In this document: positions 52,401-60,178 of the stretch, one piece after another | How the letters are laid out: each line of letters opens with the position of its first letter | Position numbering within the stretch: the first letter of the stretch is position 1 | Assembly (NCBI GenBank): GCA_019113245.1 | Contig: DXHU01000016.1 | Span: 1-64,000 of the forward strand | Source of the DNA: Candidatus Ornithospirochaeta avicola | GTDB taxonomy: Bacteria; Spirochaetota; Spirochaetia; Sphaerochaetales; Sphaerochaetaceae | DNA: 64,000 nt | Reading direction: 5' to 3' | Translations under genes and position numbers: made by a program | The notes under the pieces: model-generated | The model's input: the letters and a program-made list of their open reading frames with translations, nothing else | The model's database searches: none | What the model was told of the DNA's origin: nothing

Positions 52401-53028
52401 AGACGGATGGGCATATGATATCGGATACGGCGGTGTTGACCACGTTGTAGCATCCGGCAAGAATGTCACAATCCTCGTACTTGATACAGAGGTATACTCC
52501 AACACAGGTGGACAGGCTTCCAAGAGTACTCCTATTGCTGCAGTTGCAAAGTTCGCAAACAGCGGTAAGCAGGTAGGAAAGAAGAACATGGGATTCATGT
52601 GTATGTCATACGGCCATGTATATGTTGCATCCTGTGCTCTCGGCTATAACCGCCAGCAGACACAGAATGTTCTCCAGCAGGCTGTTTCCTACAAGGGCCC
52701 GTCAATCGTATTCTGCTACTGCCCATGTATCAACCACGGTATCAACATGAGATACTCACAGGTTGAGGCTAAGAAGGCTGTTGAAGCAGGTTACTGGCCA
52801 CTTTATCACTTCGATCCGCGCCTTGAGAAGGGCAAGAGATTTGTCTGGGAGACAAAGCCGGCAACAAGTGATTATGAGGAATTCATCAAGGGTGAGACAA
52901 GATATGCATCCCTTTACAAGACAAATCCGCAGCATGCTGATGAGCTCTTCAAGAAGAGTGCAGCAGATGCAGCAGAGCGCCTGGCATTCTACCAGAAGTG
53001 CGGTGAGGTTCTTGGAGAGACTATCTGA
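49489..53028 (+). CDS. nifJ: Pyruvate:ferredoxin (flavodoxin) oxidoreductase
   Basis: A single-chain 1179-residue PFOR that turns pyruvate and CoA into acetyl-CoA, CO2 and reduced ferredoxin. Domain order is normal: pyruvate-binding domain (about 1-250: YPITPSSPMGEYAEQW), transketolase C-like part, two 4Fe-4S clusters (CIQCNQCVSSCP near 689 and CQGCGVCIEACP near 745), a proximal cluster region (CAGCGETPY), and the thiamine-diphosphate part (GGDGWAYDIG, YSNTGGQ, about 966-1000). Codon use is strongly biased, as in an abundant protein. This is the central step of anaerobic carbon flow in the organism. Confidence 0.98.
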   Translation: MAEKKMVTIDGNTAAAHIAYAFSDVAAIYPITPSSPMGEYAEQWSSTGKENLWGKKVDIMEMQSEAGAAGAVHGSLAAGALTTTFTASQGLLLMIPNMYKIAGEMIPTVFHVSARALAAQSLSIFGDHSDVMACRNTGFAMTCASSIQETMDIALVAHLSTLEAQVPFLNFFDGFRTSHEIQKVEEISYDDIKKLVREEYVERFRSRAQRPEHPMTKVAAQNEDVYFQGRETVNKYYDAVPAIVQKYMDEVAKITGRQYHLFDYVGASDATDVVIVMGSAADTFEWVVDYINARGGKVGLVKVRLYRPFSAEHLVAALPESVKRIAVLDRTKEPGAIGDPLYLDVVAALDLMKRTGIKVIGGRYGLSSKDFTPTHAKAVFDFLASDDAFHNFTVGINDDVTHRSIPVGQPIDVTPKGVVSCMFWGLGSDGTVGANKNSIKIIGDNTDQNAQAYFAYDSKKSGGITVSHLRFGKGKLDMPWLIDHADFVACHNPAYIGRYDMLSALKPGGIFLLNSQIPSDEVFNHLTREMQEQIISKKIRFFNINALEISQRVGLGSRINTVMQAAFFKISQILPEDEAIALIKKYAQKTFAKKGDEVVKKNWAAIDGASAALVEVKIPQTITASYEPKRLIPENADEFAKNIIEPIMHQKGNDIPVSHMSFDGKLPTGTAKLEKRGVAAFVPSWDSSKCIQCNQCVSSCPHAAIRAKQITPEDVAAAPKNFVTIKSNTKNDRNLQFRIQVYPEDCQGCGVCIEACPAKEKALSFVSIQDARDAGESVNAEYFEALTYDNLDGLNMNTVKGMQFKQPLFEFSGACAGCGETPYVKLLSQICGERAVIANATGCSSIYSGTFPTIPYTKRADGRGPAWGNSLFEDNAEYGLGMRLAIDSNRNLLKMKADELISKGCSDALKAAIEKCYSLWDNDGEEGIVAQKEVQKVLAEEKATSENKEVLAKVIELQDYFTDKAVVIIGGDGWAYDIGYGGVDHVVASGKNVTILVLDTEVYSNTGGQASKSTPIAAVAKFANSGKQVGKKNMGFMCMSYGHVYVASCALGYNRQQTQNVLQQAVSYKGPSIVFCYCPCINHGINMRYSQVEAKKAVEAGYWPLYHFDPRLEKGKRFVWETKPATSDYEEFIKGETRYASLYKTNPQHADELFKKSAADAAERLAFYQKCGEVLGETI

Positions 53029-53048
53029 TAGTTTTAACCTGAATTTTT

Positions 53049-53080
53049 GAGGAGAGTGAAGAGCTCTCCTCATTTTTTTT
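53049..53080 (+). terminator. Terminator of nifJ
   Basis: gaggagag-tgaagag-ctctcctc followed by eight T. Typical intrinsic terminator 20 bp after the stop. Confidence 0.92.
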
Positions 53081-53092
53081 CTTTTGTTGTAT

Positions 53093-53098
53093 TACTAT
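53093..53098 (+). promoter_or_regulatory. -10 box before the patatin gene
   Basis: TACTAT, six bases, then ATG 53105, and no Shine-Dalgarno; leaderless layout. The -35 is not evident. Confidence 0.35.
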
Positions 53099-53104
53099 TT
53101 CAGT

Positions 53105-53944
53105 ATGAGAACAGCAGTGATAGATGTAGGCGGCGGTATGCGCGCAATATTCGGTTGCGGTGTATTCGACTGCTTTTTAGAAAACAATATAACATTTGAT
53201 GCAGCATACGGGGTTTCTGCGGGAGCAAGCAACATTGCAACATTTCTTGCTCAGCAGAAAAAGAGAATGTACCGTTTTTATACCGATTATTCCTTCAGAA
53301 AGGAATATATGAGCATATCAAATTTCATCAAAAAAGGCTCTTTTCTCGATATGGAGTATATTTACAAGACACTGCCCGAGGCAGAGGATCCTTTTGATTT
53401 TGAGACTTTTGAAAAGGATGAAACACTTTTTAAAATGGTTGCAACAGATGGCCTTACTGGAGAGAGTGTCTATTTTGATAAAGCCACGATAAGAAGGGAG
53501 AATAATGACACGATGAGAGCAACTGCAAGCCTCCCTGTCATAAACAAGCCCACAGTAATTGATTCAGTCCCGTATTTTGATGGGGGAATATCTGATCCGA
53601 TTCCTTTTAAGAAAGCCATTGAGGATGGAGCAGATTTCATAATCATAATTCTTACAAAGCCGCAATATGTCAGAAGAAAAGAAAAGGATGATGAACTATT
53701 TGTAAAGCTTCTTAAAAGGAAATATCCTGCATCATCAGAGGCTCTCAGGAAGAGAGCTGAGACATACAACAGCGAGCTTGATGAGGCTGAAAGCCTAGTG
53801 AAAGAAGGCAGAGCGCTTATTATTTCCCCAGATGACACTTTCGGCATCACTACAACAAAGAAAGACAGAGCTGGACTGGAGAAATTCTATGCTCACGGGT
53901 ATGAAAAAGCCCAGAGCGTGGTTGATAACATAAAACTCCTTTGA
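53105..53944 (+). CDS. Patatin-like phospholipase
   Basis: A 279-residue serine lipase-fold protein. It has the oxyanion loop DVGGGMRAIFGCG, the nucleophile elbow GVSAGAS (Ser about residue 42) and the catalytic Asp in YFDGGISDP (about 165). It resembles the bacterial YjjU/RssA-like patatin group that acts on phospholipids or related esters; no signal peptide. ATG 53105 is chosen over an earlier TTG-type start at 53084 because it fits the family start. Confidence 0.88.
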   Translation: MRTAVIDVGGGMRAIFGCGVFDCFLENNITFDAAYGVSAGASNIATFLAQQKKRMYRFYTDYSFRKEYMSISNFIKKGSFLDMEYIYKTLPEAEDPFDFETFEKDETLFKMVATDGLTGESVYFDKATIRRENNDTMRATASLPVINKPTVIDSVPYFDGGISDPIPFKKAIEDGADFIIIILTKPQYVRRKEKDDELFVKLLKRKYPASSEALRKRAETYNSELDEAESLVKEGRALIISPDDTFGITTTKKDRAGLEKFYAHGYEKAQSVVDNIKLL

Positions 53945-53953
53945 AAAAGAAGA

Positions 53954-53978
53954 GAGCTACCTGGAATACGGGTAGCTC
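53954..53978 (+). terminator. Hairpin after the patatin gene
   Basis: gagctacc-tggaatacg-ggtagctc, an 8-bp stem 10 bp after the stop, without a T-run. Possible weak terminator. The 224-bp region up to the WYL gene contains nothing else I can name. Confidence 0.5.
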
Positions 53979-54168
53979 AGCAAAGGGGGGTGTGATGTGT
54001 ATCACAACTAAAGGATACCACAAAAAGATCAAAATACAAGGAAAATGTTTGTTTTTTCTTGTAATATAATGAGATACATTCAACTTAAGGTGTTTGTATA
54101 CAATACTGTATAATTGTTTAATCCTTGAGCTCTATATGTTTAAACGACGATTTACGAGGGAAAACAGC

Positions 54169-55131
54169 CTATTTTCTGTAAATGTTTATGATGCTTTCAA
54201 GATAGGAAAGGAGTCTTTTTTTGTAGCTTTCTGGAGAAAGGACCTCGACACTTGTTCCGCTCTGAATTATGCGCAGCATTGTCTCTATGCTGTTTTCCGC
54301 CTTGAAGGAGCATATTAGCTCGCCTTTCTCGTTTATTTTAGTTTCTATATCGCTGTGGATTATTGTGCTGAAGCTGTTCAAAGCAGAGCGCTCTTTTATC
54401 TTGATTGTAAGAGGAATCATATCAATTGCATCATAACCGGGTGTTTTTTCCTTTGTCTTGAACGGCTTGAGATTGTCTGGGATTGTATATGTCTCATCAA
54501 GCATTATAGCGCTCTTAATGCCGGAGATGTTTATGGTCACTATGTCCATCGTATGGCGAAGTCTTCCTGTGACTGTTATAGGATAGCGTCCAAGAGAGTC
54601 TTCCTTGAAGCCGATAAAGTAGGGTGCCATCTCAACTTCTTCCCCGCTTTCTACAATCATTCTGGCAATATGCCCCGATACCCAGCAGTCAATGAGGACT
54701 TCTAAAATCTTGTTGTATACCTTTGTTCTGTTAGTGCTGTTTTCAAGGCTTTTCTCAATCTTGTCAGCAAGAGCGAAGATGTTGTCGCTGATCTTAGGGG
54801 CATAGCTTCTCATAGACATGGCAATCTTCCTCAGTCCTGATGCAAGATGAGGATTCTGGATATCAATGGAACTCACAAGAGCCTCAGCTGACATATTGAG
54901 CGCAAGAGCCTCATAAAGACTCAGGTTCTCAATCTCCTGTTCATCTGGAGGATTCTTTATCTTTATGAGATTATTGTCATCAATTAGCTCAACTTTGTTC
55001 TTCAGTTCCTCCACATAGCGGGAGATAGTAGAGCGGTGGACTCCCAGGCGGCGTGCGATTTCAGCCCTCCTTAATCCCTCTGGATGACTTTTAAGCAGAA
55101 GCTCAAGCTGTGCGACTCTTTCCCCTTTCAT
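54169..55131 (-). CDS. WYL-domain transcriptional regulator
   Basis: A 320-residue protein with an N-terminal winged HTH (RRAEIARRLGVHRSTISRYV, about 21-40) and a C-terminal WYL-type domain (about 150-300; VTINISGIKSAIMLDETYTI with the basic ligand-facing residues only partly kept). Such regulators respond to nucleotides or DNA ends and often repress stress or defence genes. An extended -10, TGC-TAGAAT, lies six bases before the ATG with no Shine-Dalgarno. Two similar palindromes stand about 100-160 bp upstream, probable binding sites for this protein or a neighbour. Confidence 0.85.
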   Translation of the reverse strand: MKGERVAQLELLLKSHPEGLRRAEIARRLGVHRSTISRYVEELKNKVELIDDNNLIKIKNPPDEQEIENLSLYEALALNMSAEALVSSIDIQNPHLASGLRKIAMSMRSYAPKISDNIFALADKIEKSLENSTNRTKVYNKILEVLIDCWVSGHIARMIVESGEEVEMAPYFIGFKEDSLGRYPITVTGRLRHTMDIVTINISGIKSAIMLDETYTIPDNLKPFKTKEKTPGYDAIDMIPLTIKIKERSALNSFSTIIHSDIETKINEKGELICSFKAENSIETMLRIIQSGTSVEVLSPESYKKRLLSYLESIINIYRK

Positions 55132-55137
55132 AGCTTC

Positions 55138-55146
55138 ATTCTAGCA
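55138..55146 (-). promoter_or_regulatory. Extended -10 of the WYL gene
   Basis: On the minus strand TGC-TAGAAT, six bases, ATG 55131. TTAACT 17 bases further upstream can serve as -35. Confidence 0.55.
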
Positions 55147-55231
55147 GAGAAAGAGAGAGAAGTTAAGGATTTTGTTGCGTTTTGTTTCAAAGGGATTCCA
55201 GAGGTGCAAATATAATTTCATCTTACCTCGA

Positions 55232-55252
55232 CTTCTCAAGAATTTTGAGAAG
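55232..55252. promoter_or_regulatory. Palindrome 1 (operator candidate)
   Basis: Arms CTTCTCAA / TTGAGAAG around five bases; perfect 8-bp arms. Centre at 55242. Confidence 0.55.
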
Positions 55253-55272
55253 CGACATGGAAAATCAAAATG

Positions 55273-55293
55273 CTTCTCAAAGATTTTTAGAAG
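55273..55293. promoter_or_regulatory. Palindrome 2 (operator candidate)
   Basis: Arms CTTCTCAAA / TTTaGAAG, the same motif with one mismatch. Its centre is 41 bp (about four helix turns) from palindrome 1, as for a cooperatively bound pair. Confidence 0.55.
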
Positions 55294-55336
55294 TGTGTTA
55301 TATCGGGAAATACAGTAATATCAGGATTCTTGCTTC

Positions 55337-55372
55337 ATAAAAAACCCTTCAGCCATAATCTGACTGAAGGGT
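55337..55372 (-). terminator. Terminator of the large lipoprotein gene
   Basis: On the minus strand cccttcag ... ctgaaggg with an 11-base loop, followed by a T-run. It ends the 55393-58456 transcript. Confidence 0.9.
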
Positions 55373-55392
55373 AGTGCAATAGCTGGAAAGAT

Positions 55393-58300
55393 TTAATAGC
55401 CCATGCTTAAAGCCTTCCAGACTCCATCAACTCTTATTCCTCTTTCCACTTGCCCTGTAATTCCATCAATTGTATAGTCAAAATAATATTCTTTGCCATC
55501 TACTGTGACTGGTCCATGCAGTGACAAATATGAATACATTTTTGAAGGATCAGGATTTTCTTCACTCATTCCTGTAGTGTCAACATCCATAGTCACATGC
55601 AATCCTTCTGATGAATATGAGATATTTTCATCATAGGTATAGACTTTGAAGTCTTTTAGAGATACCAGATATTCATGGTTCTGAATCATAGTATTCATTA
55701 CAGGATCTATTACATCCATCTCATAATTTTTTATGTTGATAACAACGTTTTCACTCAGAGTAATATCCTGACCAAAGAGAGCTTTGACAGCATTTGTTTT
55801 GAACATAGCCACATTTGCATCAGAGCTTATGAATGTACAAACAGCATCAGCTATGGCTAAAAGATGTTCATCGTCAATGATTGTTTCATCTGATATAAGA
55901 GTTCCGTCAGAATCTGATTCTGATGGAGTGTACTCATACGTTTTCCCCTCATATGTAAAATAAATCTTTATATCAGAAAAACCTTGAACTTGGTGCATAT
56001 AGCTGTTCTTCAGAATAGTCACATCTGCAGAGAAGTATTCGTATTCCCCAGATGTTTCATTGTAAATTTCAGCGGTCACCTTCTCTTGATAATCATTTAT
56101 TACAGTTGCTTCTATTTCGAAATCAGACATTGTAATACTCAGATTTCCAACAGTTTCATTTTGTATATCTGCATTACTGTAGATTGCCTGCACCGGAAGA
56201 TAAGTTATGTCAGACTTCACAATAGTGGTAGCTGTTTCCCACTCTTCAGGTGTAGTCTCATGTCCCATATCCTGATATTCCTCAGTAGGCATTACTGGAG
56301 GATCAAGAGGTTCTGGAACGCATGCAACACCGTTTAAGTAGAAAACTCTGTTGACGCAAGTGACTTTAAAAACATTGTTTTCTGAATCTTGGATTGTTAC
56401 ATCAGCATCTGTCACCTCACCAGTGTAATAATTAATAGTTCCTTCTCCCCAGAATATGTAGGATTCTGTCTGGTGTCCTGACATCTTGTAGGTGATGCTT
56501 CCGTCGTCATTTTCTATTGTCTCAAGGCGTGAGCTTCCTGGGCTCTGAATCAGCTCTGAAAGGACAGAGTTTACGTAAGATAGCTTATCATCTCCAGTTG
56601 CGCCTCCAAAGCTTTCGTCTGTATTCACTTCAGGTGGAGTAGAAGGAATCACGACAAGCACTTCTCCGTTAAGAGTATAGGAGTCTCCTTCTGCTTTTAC
56701 GGTGAATGCATTTGCGTTGCTGTCTTTTACAGTGAGATCGATGCTTTCTCCATTCTTTGTTCCCCAGAAAGTGTAGCCTCCGCTTACATAACCATAATAT
56801 GTGTAGCCAGTTTCTGTTTTCTCAGCAGTCCTGTTAAGATTAAATGAGCCGTCAGATGTTTCATAGAACGTGATGCTACTTTCATCAAGTGAGGAAAGAA
56901 CAGTTTCTACAAATTCTATCTTGCTGTCATCTGTATTTCCTCCAACGCTGTCACTTGCGTTTTCTGGCTTTTCTGCTGCAGCTGATGCCTCAATAGAAAC
57001 AGAAACTGGAGTATCTGCTGTCCATTCATCTTCTCCTGATTTTACAATCCAATAAAGAGAGAGACTACCATTCAAGTTTTCTGGAACAGCAATCTTTCCT
57101 TCACTAATCTGAAGTTCATTCTCATTTGCTTTTACAGCTACACTTGCGCTCTCTGGTGCGTTGAGCTTGTATTCAACAGAAAGAAGAGCTTTCTCTGGAG
57201 CCTCAAGAGGACTTACGCTGAAGCTTTCCATATCAGGACTGATATCAATTGAGGAAGAATAATCTTTTGTAACACCGCTTGCGTTGAGTGTGAGAGTAAC
57301 TGGAATATTCTTTCCAATTACAGATGGAGTGAATGTGGATGATGCAAGAATCTCCTCCTGTACTTTCCATACTGCGCTTGTTCCTTCTGGAATATCTGAG
57401 CCAGAATATGTGAGTGTGACTTCTTTGCCAAAAACAGCATCTGCTTCTGTTGAGATTGTAACATTATCAGGAAGTGTGACGCCTTCTATTACAGTAACGC
57501 TCTTGCTCTCACTCCAGATTATGCTGTTTTCTTCTACAAAAACTGTTAATGTGAGTTTCTCTCCCTTGCTGTAGTCTGTAATATCCTTAGAGAAAGTTGA
57601 AGAGTTTGCATTCTCAACCTTCACTCCATTGATATACCAGGAGAACTGAGGAGATGAGAGATTGGTAACGCTTGCCTCAGCACTCAGTGTGCCGTTTGCT
57701 GCAATAGTTTCTCCTGATGTGATATCAAGATCAAGATCTGGAGTCCTTATGATCTCATCATTTATTTCCACATCAGCGAGCTCTCCTTCATAAGTGGTAT
57801 AGCAGAGTGTTGTCAGATCGCTATACACTCTTGCTGAATCAAAAACGATTATTTCAGCATCATTTGCCTTAATTGAGATTTTATAAAAGCCGTTTGATAC
57901 TTTTGCAGAACCGGAGAAAAGATTATTTTCATCTTTGCTGAGTGTCACTGTAGTTGTTTTATTTTTACTGTCCGTGATTTCTGCTGAAAGAGACTCTACT
58001 GAATTTGTCCCGTCTTTTATGTTGAAGGTTATGTCTCCTTTGCCTTCAACTTCTTTGATTGTAATTGTGCACTCTGCTGTGCTTCCGGGCGTTACAGTTA
58101 CACTAGTGCTTCCTTTTCCAATGACAAAATCCTTGCTATTCTTTGCTTCTGCTTCAAGCGCCCATTGTCCTGGAGCAATATTGTTGATTTCTAAAGCATT
58201 TTCAGAGCTAGGAATGTCATCGTAAACAAGGACAGATCCTGCTGGGCCCGTTGCCGTTATCTTATATTGAGATATCTCAAGAGGTGGCTCTATGCCTCTT

Positions 58301-58456
58301 GCTGAGACTTCCCCCCCCCCTAGAATTTTCGACGGAATTATTGATTCTTACATTAATCCCGCCTTTGGCCTCCGGAGATGTGTTGTCGCCATTACAGGAA
58401 GGAAACAGCACAGCCAGGAGACAGAGAAAAACAAATAGTATTTTTCCTCTCTTCAT
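55393..58456 (-). pseudogene. Large surface lipoprotein interrupted by a G10 tract
   Basis: Translation should start at ATG 58456, 7 bases after AAGGAG. The first 21 residues are a lipoprotein signal (MKRGKILFVFLCLLAVLFPS, then Cys21). At codon 47 a run of ten G (58320-58311 on this strand) shifts the frame and the peptide stops at residue 59. Removing one G (or adding two) joins it without a gap to a frame open to 55393, giving about 1020 residues: Ig-like beta segments (ISTEADAVFGKEVTLTYSGS) and two copies of a roughly 110-residue unit (SVGGNTDDSKIEF ... YTLNG and SFGGATGDDKLSY ... FYLNG). I infer a phase-variable lipoprotein caught in the OFF state. A sequencing error in the G-run is the alternative. 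Downstream, GTG 57948 would lack any signal. Confidence 0.75.
58311..58320 (-). repeat. G10 homopolymer, putative phase-variation tract
   Basis: Ten C on the plus strand (ten G on the coding strand), just behind the lipoprotein signal region. G9 or G12 gives the full frame; G10 and G11 give truncated peptides. The longest G/C run in the window. Confidence 0.8.
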
Positions 58457-58580
58457 ACGCTTCTCCTTTTTCTTTTAATGTACTCTCAGAGTCCATCAAA
58501 ATGTGCCATCTGTCAATATTTCTTCTTTTTGCTTTTAAGAAAAAGGATGGATGAGGGATGCAAATGGTGAAACAGTGTAT

Positions 58581-58586
58581 TATAAT
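58581..58586 (+). promoter_or_regulatory. -10 box before slyX-like gene
   Basis: Perfect TATAAT 28 bp before ATG 58615; the -35 is poor (ATGCAA at 17 bases). Confidence 0.35.
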
Positions 58587-58614
58587 TTTTGCCTGTAGGG
58601 TGTAATATCAGAGT

Positions 58615-58812
58615 ATGGACAACATAGAGGCACTGGAGATAAAGATAGCGTATCTTGAGAAGCAGAATGCAGAGCTTTCGGAGCTTTTGATTGAAGCAGA
58701 CAAGGACATTGCAGGCCTTAAGAAGAAGCTTGATGCGCTTGAGAAAAAGGTAGAGGATATTATAGAAGAGGGCGGAGTGGACAGGCCAAACCGCCGGCCT
58801 CCTCATTATTGA
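58615..58812 (+). CDS. SlyX-like coiled-coil protein
   Basis: A 65-residue, almost entirely coiled-coil protein (MDNIEALEIKIAYLEKQNAE ... LKKKLDALEKKVED) with a C-terminal NRRPPHY, the PPHY ending that marks SlyX. The function of SlyX is not known. It ends right where the convergent thioesterase gene ends. Confidence 0.75.
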   Translation: MDNIEALEIKIAYLEKQNAELSELLIEADKDIAGLKKKLDALEKKVEDIIEEGGVDRPNRRPPHY

Positions 58813-59613
58813 TTATTTCCCAATCCAGAGTGAAGAGCTTTCAAATAGCAGGGTAATGCTTTTATCCTCATTCTCTCTCATTATCCTCTGGCTTATTCTT
58901 ACCTCATCATCTTTCTTTTCTGTTATAGCAGACTCGACATAGATTTTATCATGCTCGAAAGTCTGGCTGACCCACTGGACATCGATTTCCTTTATCCTGT
59001 GAGCAAGCAGGAAATCATCAGGGAGGGCAGAGATTATCCAGCGTGTGTATACGACATTGTTAATATGGCGGTTGTAGTCCACATCAAAAAAGCATGGGGA
59101 CGGATAGTAGATGGGGAAAAGCTCAAGCTTCTCCTCATCTTCATATTTCCTCATCTTCCCGATATCCGGATCAATATAATGCTTGTCTTCGCTCGGGACA
59201 GGAAGACGCTCCTCAATTTCCTTCGGGCGGACAGGGCGCTTTCTTGCAAGATCCAGAACAACCCAGTGGCTCATTGAGGAAAAGATACTCTTGCCATCCT
59301 CTGTCTCTGCCTCGATTACTCTTGGGCATACAAGGTGAAAACCTTTCTGTGGCCATGATCTCATCTTTATTGTCTCTCCCCAGTGAGGCCAGTAATTGAA
59401 TGTTATTTTCTCCCTCGTTATCATCCAGGTCTTCTGCTCTTCTTCTGTCATGCTTTTAAGCCCCATGCCTTTTTCTGTTGCATGAAGTCCTGCAATCTCC
59501 TGGCAGGATGCGAAGAAGAAGGGGAGTGTGGCATCATAAGTTCTGTCTGTATCTGCTGTAGATATATATAAGTCCAGAGTAGACACGCATTCCTTATCGT
59601 CAAGATAGAACAT
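58813..59613 (-). CDS. Acyl-ACP thioesterase
   Basis: A 266-residue double-hotdog thioesterase of the FatA/bacterial acyl-ACP group. The N-terminal half carries TWMITREKITFNYWPHWGET; the second hotdog has DVDYNRHINNVVYTRWI, in which the Asn/His pair is catalytic. It releases fatty acids from acyl carrier protein in the cytoplasm. AAGGAG precedes ATG 59613; the start overlaps the rsmD stop by 14 bases. Confidence 0.9.
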   Translation of the reverse strand: MFYLDDKECVSTLDLYISTADTDRTYDATLPFFFASCQEIAGLHATEKGMGLKSMTEEEQKTWMITREKITFNYWPHWGETIKMRSWPQKGFHLVCPRVIEAETEDGKSIFSSMSHWVVLDLARKRPVRPKEIEERLPVPSEDKHYIDPDIGKMRKYEDEEKLELFPIYYPSPCFFDVDYNRHINNVVYTRWIISALPDDFLLAHRIKEIDVQWVSQTFEHDKIYVESAITEKKDDEVRISQRIMRENEDKSITLLFESSSLWIGK

Positions 59614-60157
59614 CTTCAGATTCTCCTTTTTTATAGATTCTGACCATCGAACGGCCGTATTTCTTTATTCTTTCAAGGCGGAGCGCTTCAAAGTCATCCT
59701 TCCAGAGTTTTTCATCCTCTTCAGGATAATGGATGATGACAAGACCTCCGTCCTTTACTATGTCATTTTTTTCGATTTCTTTCAGCATCTCAATCTTTCC
59801 TTCCATTTTGAATGGAGGGTCCAGATAGATTATTGAATACTTTTCATCTGTTGTTTTTATAAATGTCACTGCATCCATAAGAAAGAGCTTTTTCCTCTCT
59901 TCCACAAATGCAAGGTTTTTCTCGATTGTCTCTTTCTTGCCCCGGTCCATCTCGACAAGATGAACAGGATCTGCGCCGCGGCTTGCAGCCTCTATTGCAA
60001 CACAGCCGCTGCCTGAGAAGAGATCCAAAAAGGAGCATCCTGTAAGGTCTCCGAGTATTGAAAAGAGAGATTCTCTCATTCTGTCCATGGCTGGCCGGAT
60101 GACTCCGGGAGGACAGATGACATTACGTCTTACATATTTTCCGCCAGTGATTCTCAT
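59600..60157 (-). CDS. rsmD: 16S rRNA (guanine-966-N2)-methyltransferase
   Basis: A 185-residue SAM-dependent methyltransferase. It opens MRITGGKYVRRNVICPPG, has the SAM loop FLDLFSGSGCVAIEAASRGA and the catalytic IYLDPPFK. It modifies G966 of 16S rRNA in the small subunit. All motifs are intact. It sits 21 bp after recG on the same strand. Confidence 0.94.
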   Translation of the reverse strand: MRITGGKYVRRNVICPPGVIRPAMDRMRESLFSILGDLTGCSFLDLFSGSGCVAIEAASRGADPVHLVEMDRGKKETIEKNLAFVEERKKLFLMDAVTFIKTTDEKYSIIYLDPPFKMEGKIEMLKEIEKNDIVKDGGLVIIHYPEEDEKLWKDDFEALRLERIKKYGRSMVRIYKKGESEDVLS

Positions 60158-60178
60158 ACAGGCAAAAGCATAGTGCTC

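Noticed and set aside
53945-54168. Possible small RNA or tRNA in the gap after patatin
   Set aside because: Only one hairpin; no cloverleaf or known RNA family could be drawn.
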